Source: Diphasiastrum complanatum
Lineage: Eukaryota; Streptophyta; Lycopodiopsida; Lycopodiales; Lycopodiaceae
Assembly: GCA_029204225.1 (NCBI GenBank)
Contig: CM055095.1
Coordinates: forward strand, 76,960,471 to 77,024,470
Length of the DNA: 64,000 nucleotides
Direction of reading: 5' to 3'
Part shown: positions 10,987 through 22,300 of the stretch, piece by piece
Numbering within the stretch: position 1 is the first letter of the stretch
How the letters are laid out: each line of letters starts with the position of its first letter
Translations under genes and position numbers: made by a program
The notes under the pieces: model-generated
The model's database searches: none
What the model saw: only the letters and a program-made list of their open reading frames with translations
What the model was told of the DNA's origin: nothing

Positions 10987-11140
10987 TGTTGGAAAGGATT
11001 ATTGTTCCACCTAGTCCGGATAGGAGCCAATCAAGCACAAAAAATTATTCACAGATTGCACACAATAGGCAGAATGTTGCAATTCTATTTTTCAAAAATA
11101 AGTTTACAACAACAATTTTTAGCACTGTCTATTCTAGTTT
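10987..11140 (-). repeat. Truncated Copia LTR
   Basis: Sequence starting TGTTGGAAAGGATTATTG one base outside the primer-binding site must be the end of the 5' LTR. It runs only about 150 bp before homology to the transposase-like copy A begins (acceptor-like TTCTTGCAG at 11141-11149). The rest of the LTR is missing. It begins TGTTGGA like the 949-bp LTR at 32109, but the two were not seen to be otherwise alike. Confidence 0.55.
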
Positions 11141-11149
11141 TTCTTGCAG

Positions 11150-12325
11150 ATCTGCATTATTTGCTCCTTAGAATATTAAGGAAAATGCTTCAATTGGAAA
11201 GACATTGGGTTCAATGATTGGCAAGCAAATCCACTGAGTATATCATGATGAACAATAGGAGTTTTTAATGTAAAGTGCAAAATTGCAGAGTCTTTGATGG
11301 TGGACATTCAGAAAATTTTAGACAAGACTATAGTTCAGGGTGTCTATGATTTTGCAGGTATTAGCAGAGAAGCATTGCAACAATAGTTCAACTTATTAGA
11401 GAAAAAAACAAGTTCAAATTAGAAAAGTCCCTATGCCAAGGTCATATCACTTGAAGAAAGAGAGAAACACATTATACATAGGAATGCATAACATTATTGC
11501 TACCCCATTTCATATTGAGGAAGTGTACTCCATTGGAAGTGTATGAAACTGAAGGAAGATCAATATCTTATAATTCATCAAACAACTTCTTCTTTTTTAT
11601 TATCTAAATCACTTGCTAATATACATGATCACATTCTATGATATAACTTTTGAAAATGTGAGTCGTAAAATAATCATAATACTTAAATTAGATGAGACAG
11701 AAATTGTGAAAGGGTAGAAGATGGAGAGGGTTAATATAACCCTCATAAATGGTGCACTATCACAAACAATGGACAGGGGAGATTCAGATTCAGTGTCCAA
11801 TCCGAAAATAATATTTGGTGGTTGGCAGCTTTTTAGGTATTATCCCTCATTATTATATTTGATTTAATGAATAGTATTAATTCTTATTTAACTAAGTTTG
11901 ACTTATTCTTTGGACATGTTCTGAAGGGGGATTATTATATGTTATGATGGATATTTTGTAGAACATCTTATCCTAGGATCATCAAGGACCATATAGATGG
12001 AGGACTTCTCAATATTCCAAGAGTTGGAGACTTCAATATAGAATGGCACTTAGCAGATGATTTGAAAACATTGAAATGCATGTATAATGTCTTTCACGGT
12101 ACTACAGCTGAACATCCTTGTTTGTACTGCATGAAAATGGATGAAAGATGTTACAAGGAGTACAGACATTATGAGAGAAAATGTAGATCTAAACTGGAAG
12201 CCTGTATTGACAATTCCTTCGAAAAATGTGCACGTTTGCACTCTTCGTGAAGAGGTTAGGATAATAGAGAAGATCACATCACTCATTACATGGTTAGTAG
12301 AAATGACTAGAGCTGCTTTCTATTG
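11150..12325 (+). pseudogene. Transposase-like gene, copy A (HPCLYCM family, unidentified)
   Basis: Copy A matches copies B (18504-19370) and C (43936-45811). It begins after a splice-acceptor-like TTCTTGCAG with 'SALFAP*NIKENASIG'. Conserved pieces follow out of frame: 'AKLQSLMVDIQKIL', 'TPFHIEEV', 'RKIIIILKLDETEIVKG' (11667-11717), 'FSVQSENNIWWLAAF' (about 11790-11833), an intron-like gap (11837-11917), 'WIFCRTSYPRIIKDHI', 'EWHLADDLKTLKCMYNVFHG' and 'EHPCLYCMK'. After one more shift come 'PVLTIPSKNVHVCTLREEVR' and 'IIEKI'. Asp in KLDE, Asp in LADDLK and Glu in RIIEKI are candidate DDE residues (inference). The tail after RIIEKI, present in C, is lost. Confidence 0.7.
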
Positions 12326-12699
12326 AGCTGTATATTTTGATCTAAGCATAAGACTGACACTGCAATTTTGACATGTGTAGCATATACTAAGAGATTATGT
12401 AGCATTTTTTGCAAACATATTTGGAAGCTTGAGTATCTGGTCATCATTGGGGATGGAAAAGTCACATTGGCAAGCACGGGCAACATTTCATCAAAATACA
12501 CAACATGAAAGAACCAATGAAAAAGAAACTACATTTTTCAATTATTTCAATGGTTCTACAACAGAGTTTAAATTTGATAAATAACAAAATCCACAAGATA
12601 AAACAAGCTTAGAAAAACATGCAAGTTATACAAGAAGAGAGAAAATAGAAATTCCTATACATCGGATTGTACTGATATAAAATGTACAATATACATTGA
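12326..12699. other. Unassigned AT-rich gap
   Basis: No coding motif, LTR edge or tandem repeat was recognised between copy A and the CACGTG-bearing repeat. The short minus ORF 12307-12501 has no recognisable motif. Confidence 0.4.
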
Positions 12700-12905
12700 T
12701 TTTAATATCACACGTGAGAGTCAATGCCAAATGGCAGAATATCATTGGCCAAATTATCTCGCACGTGCGAGTCAGTGGTCAATGAAATGTAGTGGAATGC
12801 AATTGGTTAGCCGATTTTTTTTTCACATGCAAGAGAAATGTTAAAAGCACCATTTCGAGACCATGTCTTATTTTTTTTTAGTCGATCTTGTGCGATATAG
12901 TTTTT
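12700..12905 (+). repeat. CACGTG-bearing repeat, copy 1
   Basis: About 200 bp repeated at 13800-14043. It contains two ~50-bp sub-units with 'CGTGAGAGTCAATGCCAAATGG' / 'CGTGCGAGTCAGTGGTCAATG'-type sequence and perfect CACGTG palindromes at 12711-12716 and 12762-12767. It ends in 'CATTTCGAGACCATGTCTTA', a T-run and 'CTTGTGCGATATAG'. The CACGTG G-box is a known bZIP/bHLH binding core in plants; binding here is not shown. Confidence 0.7.
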
Positions 12906-12951
12906 TTTGTGAGACGATTGACAATGAGTGCTACAAACGGCAACAAACATG

Positions 12952-13593
12952 TGTGAAGAAATATGAATCACTAAGATCCAAATTTGTCCTCTTGATCTTT
13001 GGTATGAAAGTTAACACAATCTACACATTTGCAACATAGAAAAATCAGCATCTACTTAATGAAAGAGATACAAACTCAATAGAAACTTGATCAAACATCA
13101 AACATAAGATGAAATAAAGTTGTTGTCCATACAAAAATAGGTGGGTCTGAATATAGCATAAAATGAGCATTCTACACACAAGATTGCAAGATATCACCAA
13201 CATAGTGCACCAATGGATAGATGAACCCAAGAGAACTCATGTATAAGCATGAAATGAGATGAGAGAGAGACAGAGAGAAAGAAAGATTCTCTTCCCACAT
13301 GTGTATAGCTATATATGATAGATCCATGTCTCATTAATGATCTTGGTATCTCTCCATACCAAAAAATCCTACCATGAATGTGGACTAGATTCAATGTCTC
13401 CAACATTCAAATTTGAATCTATCAAACTCGACCTTCTACAATTTCCCGTGACTTTCTAAAAGTGGTAATTCAAATACATTAAAACTAAAATAACTTTGAA
13501 ATGACAATCTCTAAGTCTAATATGAAAATTGGCCTCAATTGTCAAATAAACAAATCTGACCAAAATTGACTAAACTAGTTGAAATCTTTTACA
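12952..13593 (-). repeat. Solo LTR (642 bp) with perfect 5-bp target-site duplication
   Basis: It begins TGTGAAGAAATATG and ends GAAATCTTTTACA. It is flanked on both sides by ACATG (12947-12951 and 13594-13598), an exact 5-bp target duplication. Reverse-complemented it carries the LTR landmarks of this window: 'TTCAACTAGTTTAG', 'AATTGAGGCC', 'TTTGAATTC..GTGGAG', 'TCTACACATAG' and 'AACCAAAGATCAAG'. No internal retroelement sequence lies beside it, so it is a solo LTR left by LTR-LTR recombination. It sits between two copies of the CACGTG repeat. Confidence 0.85.
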
Positions 13594-13799
13594 ACATGCA
13601 TAGAGTCAATATTAGAATATGACTGCAAATATTACTCATGTGCAAGAGGGCATATTCCACTCAAGGTGGAATGAACAGGCCACGTATAGAACTGATATTG
13701 CAAAAATAAAAAAAAAATACAAAAAATGGTCGAGTTTGATATTTTTTTGTTTGCATGTGCGATGTTTGGAACATGTGTCAATATACTATTCACCCGTAC

Positions 13800-14043
13800 A
13801 GTCCACATGTGCCAGTCAAACGGTCAATGGCACATGGCATAATCCTATTCGCCAGCCTCACCCACACGTGAGAGTAAACGCCATGTGGCAAAATGTCATT
13901 GGCTCAATGTTCTCGTGCGTGTGAGTCAATGGTCAATGACACATGGCGAAATGCGATTAACTAAGTGTGTGAGCGACAAAAACATTAAAAAGTCCATTCC
14001 AAGACCATTTTTCCCATTTTTTTGTCCATTTCGTGCAATATCG
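13800..14043 (+). repeat. CACGTG-bearing repeat, copy 2
   Basis: Corresponds to 12700-12905 with one extra sub-unit. The ~50-bp units 'CAGTCAAACGGTCAATGGCACATGG', 'GAGTAAACGCCATGTGGCAAAATG' and 'GAGTCAATGGTCAATGACACATGG' lie in tandem. The tail 'CATTCCAAGACCATTTTTCCC', T-run and 'TCGTGCAATATCG' match copy 1. One CACGTG is at 13865-13870. A weaker third tail lies near 13720-13770. Confidence 0.65.
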
Positions 14044-14842
14044 CTTCTGTGCATGCCCTTTATACCTCGACGACCACCTCCTCATAGCATCACACACAAG
14101 ATCGATATTTGATCGTATATATCGATTATGAGCACACCTAGTGTTGTGAATTTCACTCAACATCCACTCTTCGCAAATAGAAGTAATATTTGATCCCTCC
14201 TATCATATTTGTTTTGGAGATGGTGAACTCATGCAACCATTCTCTAGCATTCCCAGAAGGGGCCGACATATTGGTAGTCATCGACACCGAATTGTCGGAC
14301 CCCCAACCAAAGTGCTGAAGGCAGATGTCGAGCCAAACAAATTTTCGGGCAAGCCAAACTATCGCCTCTAGCCCATCAGACATGAAGCTTCCAAGCGGTC
14401 ACGCTCAGCCATAAAAGTAACATTACCAGAGAGTTAGTTAGCAAATGATTTAGCGTAATCCTCTCTTGTAATGATTAGTTAATCTATCTTATAATCCCAC
14501 TTGGTGGGACATAAGTGTAAACCAAAAATTGATAGAATGTATGCAAAAAGCTAATGCTAATGCTAGAATGAAACTATATCTACAAGAAGCAGAACAATAT
14601 TATAAGAGGAGCATTAGGCGGCCAATGAGCAAGACATTGACGACTCACTCTGAAACAAATCAAAATACAAATACATTTATGTTCTTCCAGTTGTGATTCT
14701 TGCATTACATTTATTATTGTCTAATTGATTGTAGCAATGTCTGTGATTGATAGCCACGTACGTAACTAGTTCCTACATTTCATGCATAGTGTAGAGCACT
14801 TTTGCCAAAGAATAGGTGCACCCTTGCAGATAGATTCAGACA
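14044..14842. other. Unassigned region ending in a Copia LTR
   Basis: The last few hundred bases before 14843 must belong to a Copia LTR because a primer-binding site follows, but its left edge cannot be placed. The minus ORF 14153-14383 ('SMTTNMSAPSGNAREWLHEF') reads like protein but has no motif I recognise. Confidence 0.35.
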
Positions 14843-14854
14843 TGGTATTAGAGC
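14843..14854 (+). promoter_or_regulatory. Primer-binding site, tRNA-Met type (one mismatch)
   Basis: TGGTATTAGAGC differs by one base from TGGTATCAGAGC. It follows an LTR-like end 'AGATTCAGACA' and precedes a Copia gag start by 18 bp. Confidence 0.75.
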
Positions 14855-14872
14855 GGATTCATTAGATACAAT

Positions 14873-15034
14873 ATGGCTACTACAATTTACGCTAGGATTG
14901 CAATAAATCTTGATGGCGCAAATTATCACGTATGGAAGTTCAAGATCAAAACACTGTCAAAGGGTGAAGGGATGTGGTCAGTGACCGATCTCACAGAACA
15001 AAAGCCTCAAAAGGAAGACCCAAGAAGAGTATAA
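14873..15034 (+). pseudogene. gag: Copia gag N-terminus, truncated
   Basis: A 53-codon frame reads 'MATTIYARIAINLDGANYHV' then 'WKFKIKTLSKGEGMWSV', ending at TAA 15032-15034. The 'L(D/N)GxNYxxWKxK' pattern is the start of Copia Gag (the DUF4219/gag_pre-type N-terminal segment). Start chosen because it is the first ATG after the primer-binding site and gives the canonical motif. Only the first part of gag is present; the sequence loses similarity by about 15060. Confidence 0.7.
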
Positions 15035-15399
15035 TGGATCAGGAAGAAGTGGAGCTCCTATTGGTTGTACGTTGATAGGAAATCTATAATCAGTAACATA
15101 GAATTCTGCTAACAGTAGATAGTAGAATCGACAAACATTGGCGCCTGTTGCTACTGATAATTTGCGTGCTAAAGAACTCTCATATCACAGTTATCTTCAA
15201 GTTCTTTTTTATTCTGCTTGCTTTCTTGCATTCACTTTTTCACAAGCATTCAGAACACAACCCACAAACTGTTCAAGAAACCAACTGCTACCGCTCTCCA
15301 CTGTTTCTTGCAAACCAATCTTCCTGTGACATGTAACTCTCATGCATCATTTCAGGGGAGGAAGAATAGTTTGAGTCTACAACATGTAGTCTTAGAACC

Positions 15400-15575
15400 A
15401 TTTGCATCCAAAGCCTCTATATTTGTTTGCATCCGACGCCTCTATCTCCATTTGCATCTGATGCCCTCTATCCATTTGCATCCGACAACCTGTCTCCGTT
15501 TGCATCTGACGCCCTCTACTTACATCTGCATCTGACAACCTACCTCCGTTTGCATCCGATGGTCTAGAACCAATG
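15400..15575 (+). repeat. ~30-bp imperfect tandem repeat
   Basis: Six or so units of the type 'TTTGCATC(C/T)GA(C/T)G(C/A)C(C/T)TCTAT(C)TCC' follow each other, with unit lengths around 27-33 bp and scattered substitutions. On the minus strand they read as a repetitive 'SDANG/SDADV/QMQ' peptide (15392-15673), which is probably a by-product of the repeat. It lies between the broken Copia gag and the Gypsy pol. Confidence 0.7.
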
Positions 15576-15719
15576 GTGCATTTGACAACTAGAATTGACA
15601 ATCTATATCCAAACCGTAACAAACCACCAACTGAACCACATTCAAATTCAAAATGCATAAAAAGCTGAAACATCCAATCAAACCTTTGATAAAAAAACCA
15701 AAAGAATCTTAGTCAAGCT

Positions 15720-17840
15720 TCATCATCTACAAGCAAACCTAAAGAGAATATTCCTAAGATCCCACCAGAGATAGTTGATGATCCACTATATGATGTTCCA
15801 CAGCTCTTTAAGGATTACATAACTGATGATGTAATCATCAATATGGTAAAACCAAAACGGGAATCTCAACCACCATCAACTTCTTTTGAGGGACCTGCAA
15901 GGACAATACCTCTAAATATGAAGGATAGTGATGAAGACATAGATCATTTTGTGCATGTAGGAGCCCACCTAAATCCAACCCAGTTATGGGATTTGGAAAA
16001 CTTATTGTGCAAATACAGAGATCTGTTTGCATGGAGTTATAAAGAAATGAAGGGGGTTCCTCTTGACGTTGCAGTGCATACAATCCCACTACATGATGGA
16101 GTAATACCTATGAGAGTGAAACCTTATCGCACCAATCCTACCTATGAAAAGAGGATAAGAGAAGAAATTCAGAAGCTTCTCAATGCTGGTTTCATTTATG
16201 AAATTGAACACACTCGTTGAATATCGCCAATTGTGGTGGTACCAACAAAAAATGGTAAACTTCATATCTGCATGGTTTTGAAGAAACTTAATGATCAAAT
16301 AGAGAAAGATCACTTCCCATTTTCTCTAACCACACAAATCCTCGAAGATATGGCAAGAGCAGAAGCTTTTAGCTTCTTGGATGTTTTTAGTGGCTATTTC
16401 TTAGTCCAAATTGCTCCTGAAAATTGTTTCAATTTGGCACATTCACGTATATTGTTATGCCATTTGGTCTGTGCAATGCATCGACATTCCAAAGGGTGAT
16501 GCAATGAGCTTTCAAGGATTTGTTACATAAGAATCTAGAAATTTATCTCGATGATCTTGATGTACATTCATCTGAACACCTCGATGCCCTTAAACAAGTG
16601 TTCATGCACTGTTGAAGGTCTAGAATTTCATTGAATCCCAAAAAGTGCCAAATTTGGGTTACCCATGGTGTGGTACTAGGCCATATCATTTCTTGAAATG
16701 GTATAGCCACTGATAAGCTATAGTAACTCGTATAGCTTCACACGAGTTACTATCGCATTTTTATAATACACTATGCCGATAAAGCGAGGTTAGTATACAA
16801 AATCATTACTGATCCACGGTGGACAGAAGAACGGATTAAAGCCTTTGAAGACGTCAAATAGGCTTTCGAATGCTAGTAAGTATGCCATTGGTGTTGTTTT
16901 AACGCAACCCGAAGAATTCGAAAAGAATTTCCCAATCCGTTTCCTAAGTAATCAGCTAGTTCCAGTTGAGGTTAATTGTCATTTGCTTGGCCAACTTTTG
17001 TCTTTTCTACCAACCATCATACTCGTCTATATCAACTGAATAAACCATGCAAAATAGGACGAATTGCACGATGGCTGTTGATTTTTTTAGAATTCAACTT
17101 TCGAGCTGTTATTCGAAAGAGATCACAACATTTTTTGGTTGATCATCTTTCACAATTACCCAATGCTGAAGCATCTGATGAGCCAGTAAATGATGAGTTA
17201 ACATATGCGTGTCTATTTTATATAGATGCGGCACCGTTATGGGCTGATGATATCAATAGATATCTAGTCATTGGGAAAATAGAGCCTCAGTTGACCAAAC
17301 CGCAAAAAATAAAACTTATTATGACATTTTTGCCTTATCATCTCATTGCAGGACAACTATATAAGCTAGGTGTTGATAGTATTACATGTCGTTGCGCACC
17401 TAAATTTGAAGTCCGACAGATTATTGCCTTGACACATGGACATTTCTCCTCTAATGCTACTACTAGGACAATCCTTTTTGGAAGGATTTTGGTGGCCAAC
17501 CCTATTCAAAGACACCCATGCTTATGTAAAAGTTTGCGACATTTGTCAGCGCACAAACAATATTCAAAATGTCGACCACAATCTCCTTACTCGAATACTT
17601 GAAATTCAAGCATTTCACAAATGGGGTATTGAGTTGTTGGACCTAATACTCTAGCAGCACGTGGCACACAATCACGATACATCCTGACTGCCATTGATTA
17701 TGCAACAAAATGGATCTGGGAAACGAAATTATTTTCTGCTATTTGGGCATATCGAACGATGCCGAAACGAGCCACGAGATGGAAAATACCATTTGAGCTA
17801 GTATATGGCCAAGAGGCTGTTATGCCAGGAGAATTTTAAT
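15720..17840 (+). pseudogene. pol: Ty3/Gypsy pol: reverse transcriptase, RNase H, integrase
   Basis: The pre-RT segment 'FVHVGAHLNPTQLWDLENLL' and 'LFAWSYKEMKGV' leads to RT blocks 'RTNPTYEKRIREEIQKLLNA', 'VVVPTKNGKLHICMVLKKLN' and 'FSFLDVFSGYFLVQIAPEN'. After frame shifts come the catalytic 'EIYLDDLDVHSSEH' (YLDD at 16544-16555) and 'SLNPKKCQIWVTHGVVLGHI'. RNase H is deleted in part ('SNASKYAIGVVLTQPEEFEK', 'CKIGRIARWLLIFLEFNF'). The integrase zinc-binding region reads 'GFWWPTLFKDTHAYVKVCDI' with CxxC. The integrase core keeps 'TQSRYILTAIDYATKW' (first Asp), then jumps to 'AIWAYRTMPKRATRWKIPFE'. Asp2 and Glu are lost. Many stops; long dead. Confidence 0.88.
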
Positions 17841-18500
17841 TCCTTCCCTATGCGTCACTTTGGCGTATGCCATTGACTTGTGTGACAATAGTGCATATCA
17901 ACAAAGGGGGGGGGGGGGGGTGGCGGGCATTTGGCATTTTGGAATCAACAAAGTACAACCCATAGAAGTGGAATACCGTGGTGCAGCTAGAGCCATCTGA
18001 CAAAAATCCATATTCACACATGTGGGGAACCACAAATTTAGTGTGAATGATCTTTCCAAAGTTTTGTGTTAGCACGTAGACCACATGGAGAGTGAAATTC
18101 ACAATCTACCTCAAGAATCTAAGGCTAGATCACAATCTAGAATGCTATTGATCAAAGTAACATTAATTCCACATGTTTGGGAAAAGTACAAAAGCAATGA
18201 ATGTATGAAAAATAGCTTCAACTCGGGTTAGAGAGAGAATAGCATTTCAAGCTTAATTGAACAAGATCCAAATTGACATGAAGATAGCCTCTATGCTTTA
18301 TTCATCATTAACAATAGAGAGGATTCTCACATACATATATAGAGATGGTACTAGCTCAAGGTAGAGCAGCACATAAACCACTTTTTTACACTTCTAATAG
18401 TGGTTTCTACTTCTGACTTGACACCTATCAAGTTGCATGTAAACATACGCAACCACTTCTACACTTGTCAATTTCTTGAATATAAATTTACAAGTGTTTA
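17841..18500. other. Unassigned region with a 15-G tract
   Basis: A run of 15 G at 17906-17920 interrupts otherwise ordinary AT-rich sequence. No coding motif was recognised. The part from 18060 to 18480, with 'TATATATAGAGATGG', could be LTR- or leader-like, but no edge was found. Confidence 0.35.
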
Positions 18501-18503
18501 TAC

Positions 18504-19370
18504 ATGTGCCAACATAAGTCATGGTTTCTTTTGCATGTCACTTTTATTCAACTAGACTTATTGCATGTGATGTGGCTCGAGTTCCTACAAGCCCATTTTT
18601 GGCATTTCTACAATCAACAACTACATGCATATGGAAAAACCTTATCAATTCCAAAAGTCGAGATAGATGATTTTTTCATTTTCAATGCCATCCTAGGCCG
18701 AAGACCGACCGACTATCTCCAAAAATGCATTGAGGTATGTTTTTTTTTTTTTCACCCTTGTGTTCACTTAGTGAATTACTGAAGGATGTGGAAGTGGCTA
18801 GGAAGAAGGAGGCTAGGAGTAAGAAGCAAAAGCGACAAAGTTGCAAGGATATTCAAACTCTTTTAAAAGGAGGTTATCGAAATAGAAGAATTTGTGTATT
18901 CAAGTAAGCATATTATGATTTTTTGTAACTTGATCAATGACATATGGTTTTATTTCAGCTACTATGATGTTGTACTAACTATTTGATTATTTGCAGATCT
19001 GCATTAGTAGCTCATCAGAATATTAAGGACAATGCTTCATTTGGAATGTCGTTGGACTCAATATTGATAGGCAAATCCACTGAGTGTATCAGGAGTTCCA
19101 ATGTAAAGTGCAAAATTGCAGAGTCTCTGATGCTAGACATTCAAAAAAATTTAGATAAGACTATAGTTCACGATGTTGGTGATTTTGCAGGTATTAGCAG
19201 AGAAGCATATGCAACAATATTTCAACTTATTAGAGAAGCTTTTAAACAAGTTCAGAAAAGTCCCTATCCCAAGGTCATATCACTTCAAGACAGAGATGAC
19301 TACATTAAACATAGGTATGCATAAGATCATTGGTACCCCATTTCATATTGAGAATATGCTCTTTACGGTG
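18504..19370 (+). pseudogene. Transposase-like gene, copy B (three exons still in frame)
   Basis: Exon 'IPKVEIDDFFIFNAILGR' to 'DYLQKCIE' ends before GTATGT at 18735. A following exon (18785-18903) reads a basic 'RKKEARSKKQKRQ' segment and ends 'NRRICVF' plus AA before GTAAGC. After a 93-bp intron (18904-18996, TTTGCAG) the next exon continues in frame as 'SALVAHQNIKDNASFGMSLD', 'KIAESLMLDIQKNLDKTIV' and 'DFAGISREAYATIFQLIREA'. The frame breaks near 19320, then gives 'KIIGTPFHIENML'. Copy C has an intron at the same site and phase. The 50-bp first intron is short for a plant. The later part with the HPCLYCM motif is absent. Exact start uncertain. Confidence 0.65.
18904..18996 (+). other. Predicted intron in copy B
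   Basis: GTAAGC donor, TTTGCAG acceptor, 93 bp. Removing it joins AA|A (Lys) in frame. Copy C has the same intron at 44334-44452 with GTATGT donor and GTTGCAG acceptor, again splitting a Lys codon AA|A. Conservation of site and phase between diverged copies supports a real intron. Confidence 0.7.
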
Positions 19371-22300
19371 TAACGAAGCTTTATTAGTATACATATAAGT
19401 CATTGAAGTTTAGAGTTTTAAGTATAATAATGCTTTTTCTGATGGGTTGCTTGAGATTTAATGCTAATGTCTACACTCACATTTAATTATGTTTGTGGTA
19501 AAGATTTTTTTTTTGGAAACCCATATGAGGTATATGTTTCATGATGTTATTAGTCTTTAAATTCATGATTGTATTAGGACCAAAAGTCGTAAGTTGATAT
19601 ATTATCACTTTACTATATTGTGATGCTAATGCTTATCATTTTTTAATCTCTTGCGATGTTATACTTGGTGAGGGTAAAACGCACCTCCTAAGCTAGGAAC
19701 AAAATCATTAGACAATATATCTCTTAGAACACCCCGCCCAAGCCATCTGTTGAAACACACAGACCTTGGGAAGTGAGCACCCGGACACCTAGCAAACAAG
19801 GTGCATCGATCCCCTTAGTGGTGAGAGAAATAATTGAGCAACCCACCTTAGAACCGCATGATTAAGGGAAGTCAACCTAGTTCATGTATTCATGTTATAA
19901 ATCATGGCCATAATAGGGTACAAGAATCTTATATCTTCGGCAAAAATAATGCATCACCAAACTAGCATTCTGATGAAGTACTTGATGAAGTGTAAGACAC
20001 CCCTATAGCTTAAAAGGAGTAATATATGTTGGAAAAAAGGGCTAGACCAATATTCATTGAGCCTCAAAATTGTAAGTCATGCCCCTTGGTTGTAAAAGAG
20101 TAATCTTTATCATGCTATTTCCATAGACTTGACTATGCACTCATGATTCCTAATGGCCCTCTTTGGCACACATCAAGTCTTAGGTAGGGAAATGTCCAAT
20201 GATAGCCAAAGTCATCATAGGAAGAGAACCATCAATCAAATGACATTGAAATGACCATGAGAAAGAGATTGTACCTAGCTAATTGAGTCCAAAGTTGCAA
20301 GCAGTTTTTTTTTAAGAATGGAAGAAAGCTTTTCAAGTGAATGGATTGTTGACTGTAAATCTATCCCATCTAGAGGTTGGGTAGAACTATTAGGCATTGA
20401 AAAGGGGATATACCACATAGAACCAAGTCTAAATAGGAAAGAGTTTTATCTTAAACTGATTACGCTAAGAGAAGAACCAAGTGTATGTCCTATTTGGAAA
20501 TGAACTTGATTCCACTATGAACTTAACATGATGTTTAGAGTACCACTAGTGGATTAGACCTCAAACCGCAGTAGACACTCTTGGACTCAATAGAGATCTT
20601 ATGTGGGACAAGACGTCCCCACAATGAGCCTTGGTGATGAGAACGTTCTTCAAAATCTTTTGACAATGATGTCAGTGACCTCCATACAAAAGGAATCTTT
20701 AAAAAGTGAGAGTAACGGCAATACCACTTTGACGATATAGTTTGGACGTGAGAGCATTGTAGTGCCACTTTGACGATATGATACATGTACACAGTTAGAT
20801 GCAACCTCAAAATAGTTGACGACACTCCGAGTTCAACCCTTTTTACGATGAAAAAGCCCCTGTCAAGCATACCAACCCCAACCTGAATGGATCGAAAAAG
20901 CTAGCGCCTAGAAGCCAAACCCCCAATGTATATTGCAATTCTACTAGTGGCCTCGTCACAATTCATGAATGGATATTGCATATGTAGGTCGAAAATACCC
21001 ATAGTTGTCATGTTCAAAATATGACTAAACTTGACTAAACTCGTTGAGATTTCTCACAAGACCCCCTTTGGATACCCTTATCCACATACCTAACACGATT
21101 ACACCAAGAGTAGACATGTCCCAAAATAGAGATGAATACCATGAGCATCTAGTATTTGACAGTTCTTTCTAGACTGAGAAATTGAACAGTGATCTAGAGT
21201 AGCCATTTATATATCAATGATCATATCTCTGAGAGCCAAGAAAACTCTCATTGACCCGAGAATAAGGGGTGATTAGGACAACCCTTGGAATTGGTAGCGA
21301 CGATATATAATCACTCTCGTAAGGGCAGTGTGGGCCCTTCCCCCACTGCGGATCTTTTGACAAGACCAATCCCTTGATGGAAAATCTGCCCAACAATATT
21401 TTCAAGCAATTTTTCATGCCAACTTTTGCAACAACAAGTTAAATCCATAGCCTTCTTGCCTTTGTGAGGGCTTGACCAAGAAGTTCAGCTAATTGATGAT
21501 ATTTGAACCAACTAATTTAAGGAGCCACATGAATTTTTTTTTTCCCCTTAGTATATTTGATACATTACACCCTCCCCCCTCACCTCTTCTTTTTTAGACA
21601 ATATACTTTAATGATCTAGTTCAATTCTTACTTGCCTAGTTAAAACCAGTTTTCAAAGAGTAGCTTTGGTGCTACAAAATACGAATCTAGACTAGGACAT
21701 GCTAGCAATGGATTGTGAAGATTGATACTCAAGTAATGTAGTTCATAAATTTGTTGCTAAGCCATACCTAATCACAGTCTCTAATGGGTTTTTTTTGGGG
21801 GGTAGATTAATTGTCTAATAATTTATAGCATTATGTTGAATCATACTCATATCTTCAAAAATTGAGCCTAATTAAATGAAAACTATTCTAGATTTTTCTT
21901 TAGGTTCGACAACAATGACAAAAAATTTATAAAATCTTTTTGAGCAGTGTGCAAAGTAAAAGTTGCGTTGATTAGTTATGATTGAAGGGGTTGATGGAGT
22001 TATAGAGATATCATTGATATGTTATCGAAGTTTGAGCATGATTGGCCATATTATTGGTGCTTTGAAATTGTGAAGTTCCAATGTTATGTATAATTTTCTA
22101 CTAGTAACAAATTTTCTATCTTAAAGGTATACACTTCCTTGTACTCACTACAAACAAGCATACTTAAGAAGTACGTCATATATGAAGAGGACTAAGAAAC
22201 ATCAACATCAATCATTCAATTTTTATTTTTAATGTTTGCACATTTATAGAACAATGTGATTCTACATTTTTTGCAACATAAAATGTAAACTATGCTATGT

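Noticed and set aside
13619-13924. 101-aa plus ORF over the CACGTG repeat
   Set aside because: It overlaps the tandem repeat, lacks motifs and is not maintained in the first repeat copy.
14153-14383. Minus-strand 76-aa ORF with protein-like composition
   Set aside because: No recognisable domain, start context or partner element; mentioned only in the gap description.
15392-15673. Minus-strand 93-aa repetitive ORF
   Set aside because: It is explained by the ~30-bp tandem repeat; no start context or homologue recognised.
17906-17920. G15 run as a possible G-quadruplex or assembly signal
   Set aside because: A single homopolymer without further G-tracts. Similar short runs at 51888-51900 suggest ordinary slippage or sequencing uncertainty.
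20990-21056. Minus-strand LTR fragment
   Set aside because: The end 'TTTCTCACA' and 'ACTAAACT' resemble the LTR family, but only about 60 bp can be followed, too little to list as a separate feature.
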